A stretch of 34,775 nt of DNA from an uncultured Lachnospiraceae bacterium (GTDB lineage Bacteria > Bacillota > Clostridia > Lachnospirales > Lachnospiraceae), in contig CAMWXB010000044.1 of assembly GCA_947178125.1 (NCBI GenBank), forward strand, positions 1 through 34,775, read 5' to 3'. A program made the translations under genes and the position numbers. The first letter of the stretch is position 1, and every line of letters begins with the position of its first letter. Of this stretch, positions 32,852 through 34,775 are shown in pieces. The notes beneath the pieces were generated by a model. It did not search any database. It saw only the letters and a list, made by a program, of their open reading frames with translations, and was not told where the DNA came from.

Positions 32852-34762
32852 ATGTGCGGAATTGCTGGTTTTTGTAACGGAGATCTTGACTGGCGCAAAG
32901 CGATTGGAAAAATGAACGAGCGTTTGTACCACAGAGGGCCGGATGCTTCCGGCGCCTGGGCATCGGAAGATGAGCAGGTCGTACTCGGACACAGGCGGCT
33001 GTCCATTGTCGATTTAACGCCAAACGGTACACAGCCGATGGTGTCACATGACGGGCGGTATGTAATCGTTTACAACGGCGAAATCTACAATTATCCGGTC
33101 ATCAGGGAAAGACTGATACGGGAAAAAAAGGTGACTGCTTTTAGAGGTACATCCGATACGGAAGTGCTTTTGGAAGCAGTCTCTGCATACGGACTGAAAG
33201 AAACGCTGAAAATGAGTAAAGGGATGTTCGCTGTTGCTTTGTATGATAAAAAAGAGCACGCGTTATTTTTGGCGAGGGACAGAGTGGGAGAAAAGCCGCT
33301 CTATTATGGATTTGTGGGAAAGACTTTTGTATTCGCATCGGAACTCGGTGCGATCGCCAGTCTGGACAACTTTCAGAATCCGGTCAATAAAGGCGTTCTG
33401 GAAGCCTATTTCCGCTATGGATATATACCGGCGCCGTATTCTGTTTATGAGAATCTCTATAAACTGGAACCGGGGAAAATATTGAAAATAGAAGCGCCGT
33501 TTCAAGACTATAAGCTTTCGACATATTGGTCCATGAAGGATATCGCATGTTATGGACAAACACATCTTTTCCAGGGGAGCGAACAGGAAGCGGCTGAAGA
33601 GTTAGAGCGCCGCTTGAAAGATGCTATCCGCGGACAGATGATGGCCGATGTGCCGGTGGGGGCTTTTTTATCTGCTGGAATTGACAGTTCGACAATCGTC
33701 GCGTTGATGCAGTCAGTAAGCGACAGAAGTGTCAGAAGTTATACCATCGGAATGCGGGAGAAGGATTTCAATGAAGCGGAAATTGCCGGGAAGATTGCGG
33801 CGCATCTTGGAACGGAGCATACGGAACTGTATATTACGGAAGAGGATGCAAAGCGGGTAATCCCGAAGCTTGGAGCGATGTTCGGGGAGCCTTTTGCCGA
33901 TTCTTCCCAGATACCCACCTATCTGGTCAGCCGAATGACGAGAGAACATGTGACAGTCTCTTTGAGCGGAGACGGGGGCGATGAACTTTTCTGCGGCTAC
34001 CAGACCTATCAGTCCATCGAGCGTATCTGGCAGAAAACGGCCAGAATACCGGCTTTGTTCAGAAAACCGGTGAGCGCGGCGCTTTTGAACAGCCCATGGG
34101 GAAAAGACGGTTCGCTTGCGACAAGAGCGAGACTGCTCGGTGCATCGGGCATAGAGGATATGTACAGGCGTTCCGAAATCGGGGAGGGATTTGACCTGCT
34201 TGCGCCGGAGGTGCGACGGGAACTGGCTTTCCCGGCTTTGAACGGTAAAAGCTGCGAGACGGTCATGGATACTTATCCGGCCGGTCTTTTACCGGAACCG
34301 TTGCACAATCTGATGCTGATGGATATGCTGATGTATCATCCGGATGATATTCTTACCAAAGTGGACCGTACTGCGATGGCGGTTTCGTTGGAAACAAGGG
34401 TGCCGATGCTGGACAAAGATGTGCTGGAATTTGCGTGGACGCTTCCGATTTCCTATAAAAAGCAGGGAAATGTCACGAAAAAAATACTGCGTGATATTGT
34501 ATATAAATATGTGCCGCGGGAACTTATGGAACGGCCTAAAACGGGCTTTGCGATTCCGCTTCACAAGTGGCTGAAAGAACCGGAACTGCGGGAATGGGCA
34601 GAAGGGCTTCTCGACTGGAATGAAATTAAGAAACAACGGTTATTAAATGTAGATGCGGTCTCCCGGTTGTGGGAAGATTATGTGGAGCGCGGCATATGGC
34701 GTCAGCAGATCTGGTATGTGCTGATGTTTCTGCAGTTTATGCAGGAGCGGATGTCGTGTTGA
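32852..34762 (+). CDS. asnB: Second AsnB-type glutamine amidotransferase
   Basis: This 636-residue homologue of the protein at 29725 starts 'MCGIAGFCNGDLDW' (Cys2 nucleophile, 'YHRGPDASG') and has the synthetase-domain PP-loop 'FLSAGIDSSTIVAL' (from residue 273), in which the usual SGG is SAG, then 'LSGDGGDELFCGY' and 'HPDDILTKVDRTAM'. Both catalytic halves look intact. The two copies differ clearly along their length, so they are not a recent duplication and may amidate different carboxylates. ATG 32852 is fixed by the Met-Cys start; GGGAAAGG lies just upstream. Downstream only 13 bases remain in the window. Confidence 0.9.
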   Translation: MCGIAGFCNGDLDWRKAIGKMNERLYHRGPDASGAWASEDEQVVLGHRRLSIVDLTPNGTQPMVSHDGRYVIVYNGEIYNYPVIRERLIREKKVTAFRGTSDTEVLLEAVSAYGLKETLKMSKGMFAVALYDKKEHALFLARDRVGEKPLYYGFVGKTFVFASELGAIASLDNFQNPVNKGVLEAYFRYGYIPAPYSVYENLYKLEPGKILKIEAPFQDYKLSTYWSMKDIACYGQTHLFQGSEQEAAEELERRLKDAIRGQMMADVPVGAFLSAGIDSSTIVALMQSVSDRSVRSYTIGMREKDFNEAEIAGKIAAHLGTEHTELYITEEDAKRVIPKLGAMFGEPFADSSQIPTYLVSRMTREHVTVSLSGDGGDELFCGYQTYQSIERIWQKTARIPALFRKPVSAALLNSPWGKDGSLATRARLLGASGIEDMYRRSEIGEGFDLLAPEVRRELAFPALNGKSCETVMDTYPAGLLPEPLHNLMLMDMLMYHPDDILTKVDRTAMAVSLETRVPMLDKDVLEFAWTLPISYKKQGNVTKKILRDIVYKYVPRELMERPKTGFAIPLHKWLKEPELREWAEGLLDWNEIKKQRLLNVDAVSRLWEDYVERGIWRQQIWYVLMFLQFMQERMSC

Positions 34763-34775
34763 GATTCTGTCCGGC

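Noticed and set aside
1..34775. Insertion sequences, transposases, integrases, CRISPR arrays, tRNA or rRNA genes
   Set aside because: None seen on reading both strands; no regularly spaced repeats and no recognisable transposase motifs.

Overview
This window is a dense, almost entirely plus-strand cell-surface polysaccharide biosynthesis locus of a Gram-positive anaerobe. Strong GGAGG-type ribosome sites, roughly 50% GC by eye, and the family content (PglF/PglE/PglC-like initiation, Dlt-like genes, DUF6020/DUF6056-type membrane proteins, many short GT4 transferases) point to Clostridia, most likely Lachnospiraceae. That assignment is inference from gene style; no phylogenetic marker is present. 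The locus runs off both ends: the first gene lacks its 5' end, and no flippase, chain-length regulator or kinase is inside.

Layout. 1-7103: Wzy-like polymerase (partial), then a Pgl-like initiation set (UDP-GlcNAc 4,6-dehydratase, PLP aminotransferase, monotopic phosphoglycosyl transferase), an ATP-grasp enzyme where PglD would be expected, and a first GT4. 7155-11817: TviB-like UDP-HexNAc 6-dehydrogenase, a DUF2334-type deacetylase-like protein, a GT4 and a GT-C-like membrane protein. 11792-13147 (minus): a MATE exporter, the only minus-strand gene. 13231-14394: a good promoter, a strong leader hairpin and a TviC/WbpP-like epimerase. 14406-24059: a block bracketed by two copies, in opposite orientation, of an intergenic hairpin repeat. 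It holds a divergent formyltransferase, a GT4, a DUF6020-like protein, an SGNH protein, then a DltA-like adenylation enzyme, a canonical formyltransferase, a DltC-like carrier protein and an MBOAT acyltransferase. 24075-34762: GT4, DUF6056-like protein, SGNH protein (behind its own promoter), acyltransferase-3, NodB-like protein, two AsnB-type amidotransferases and one more GT4.

How it may work together (inference). The PglF/E/C-like proteins make and load a 4-amino-4,6-dideoxy-HexNAc on undecaprenyl phosphate. TviB and TviC supply UDP-GalNAcA, which the AsnB proteins could amidate. Five GT4 enzymes build the repeat unit, three polytopic proteins with an acidic first outer loop may add lipid-linked sugars outside, and the Wzy-like protein polymerises. 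The polymer is apparently decorated by acyltransferase-3, MBOAT and SGNH proteins. The most unusual part is the DltA / formyltransferase / DltC / MBOAT run. It suggests that an amino acid, probably D-alanine, is loaded on a carrier protein, N-formylated there, and moved onto the polysaccharide across the membrane. I know of no described Dlt-type system with a formyltransferase; this is a hypothesis from gene order and motifs.
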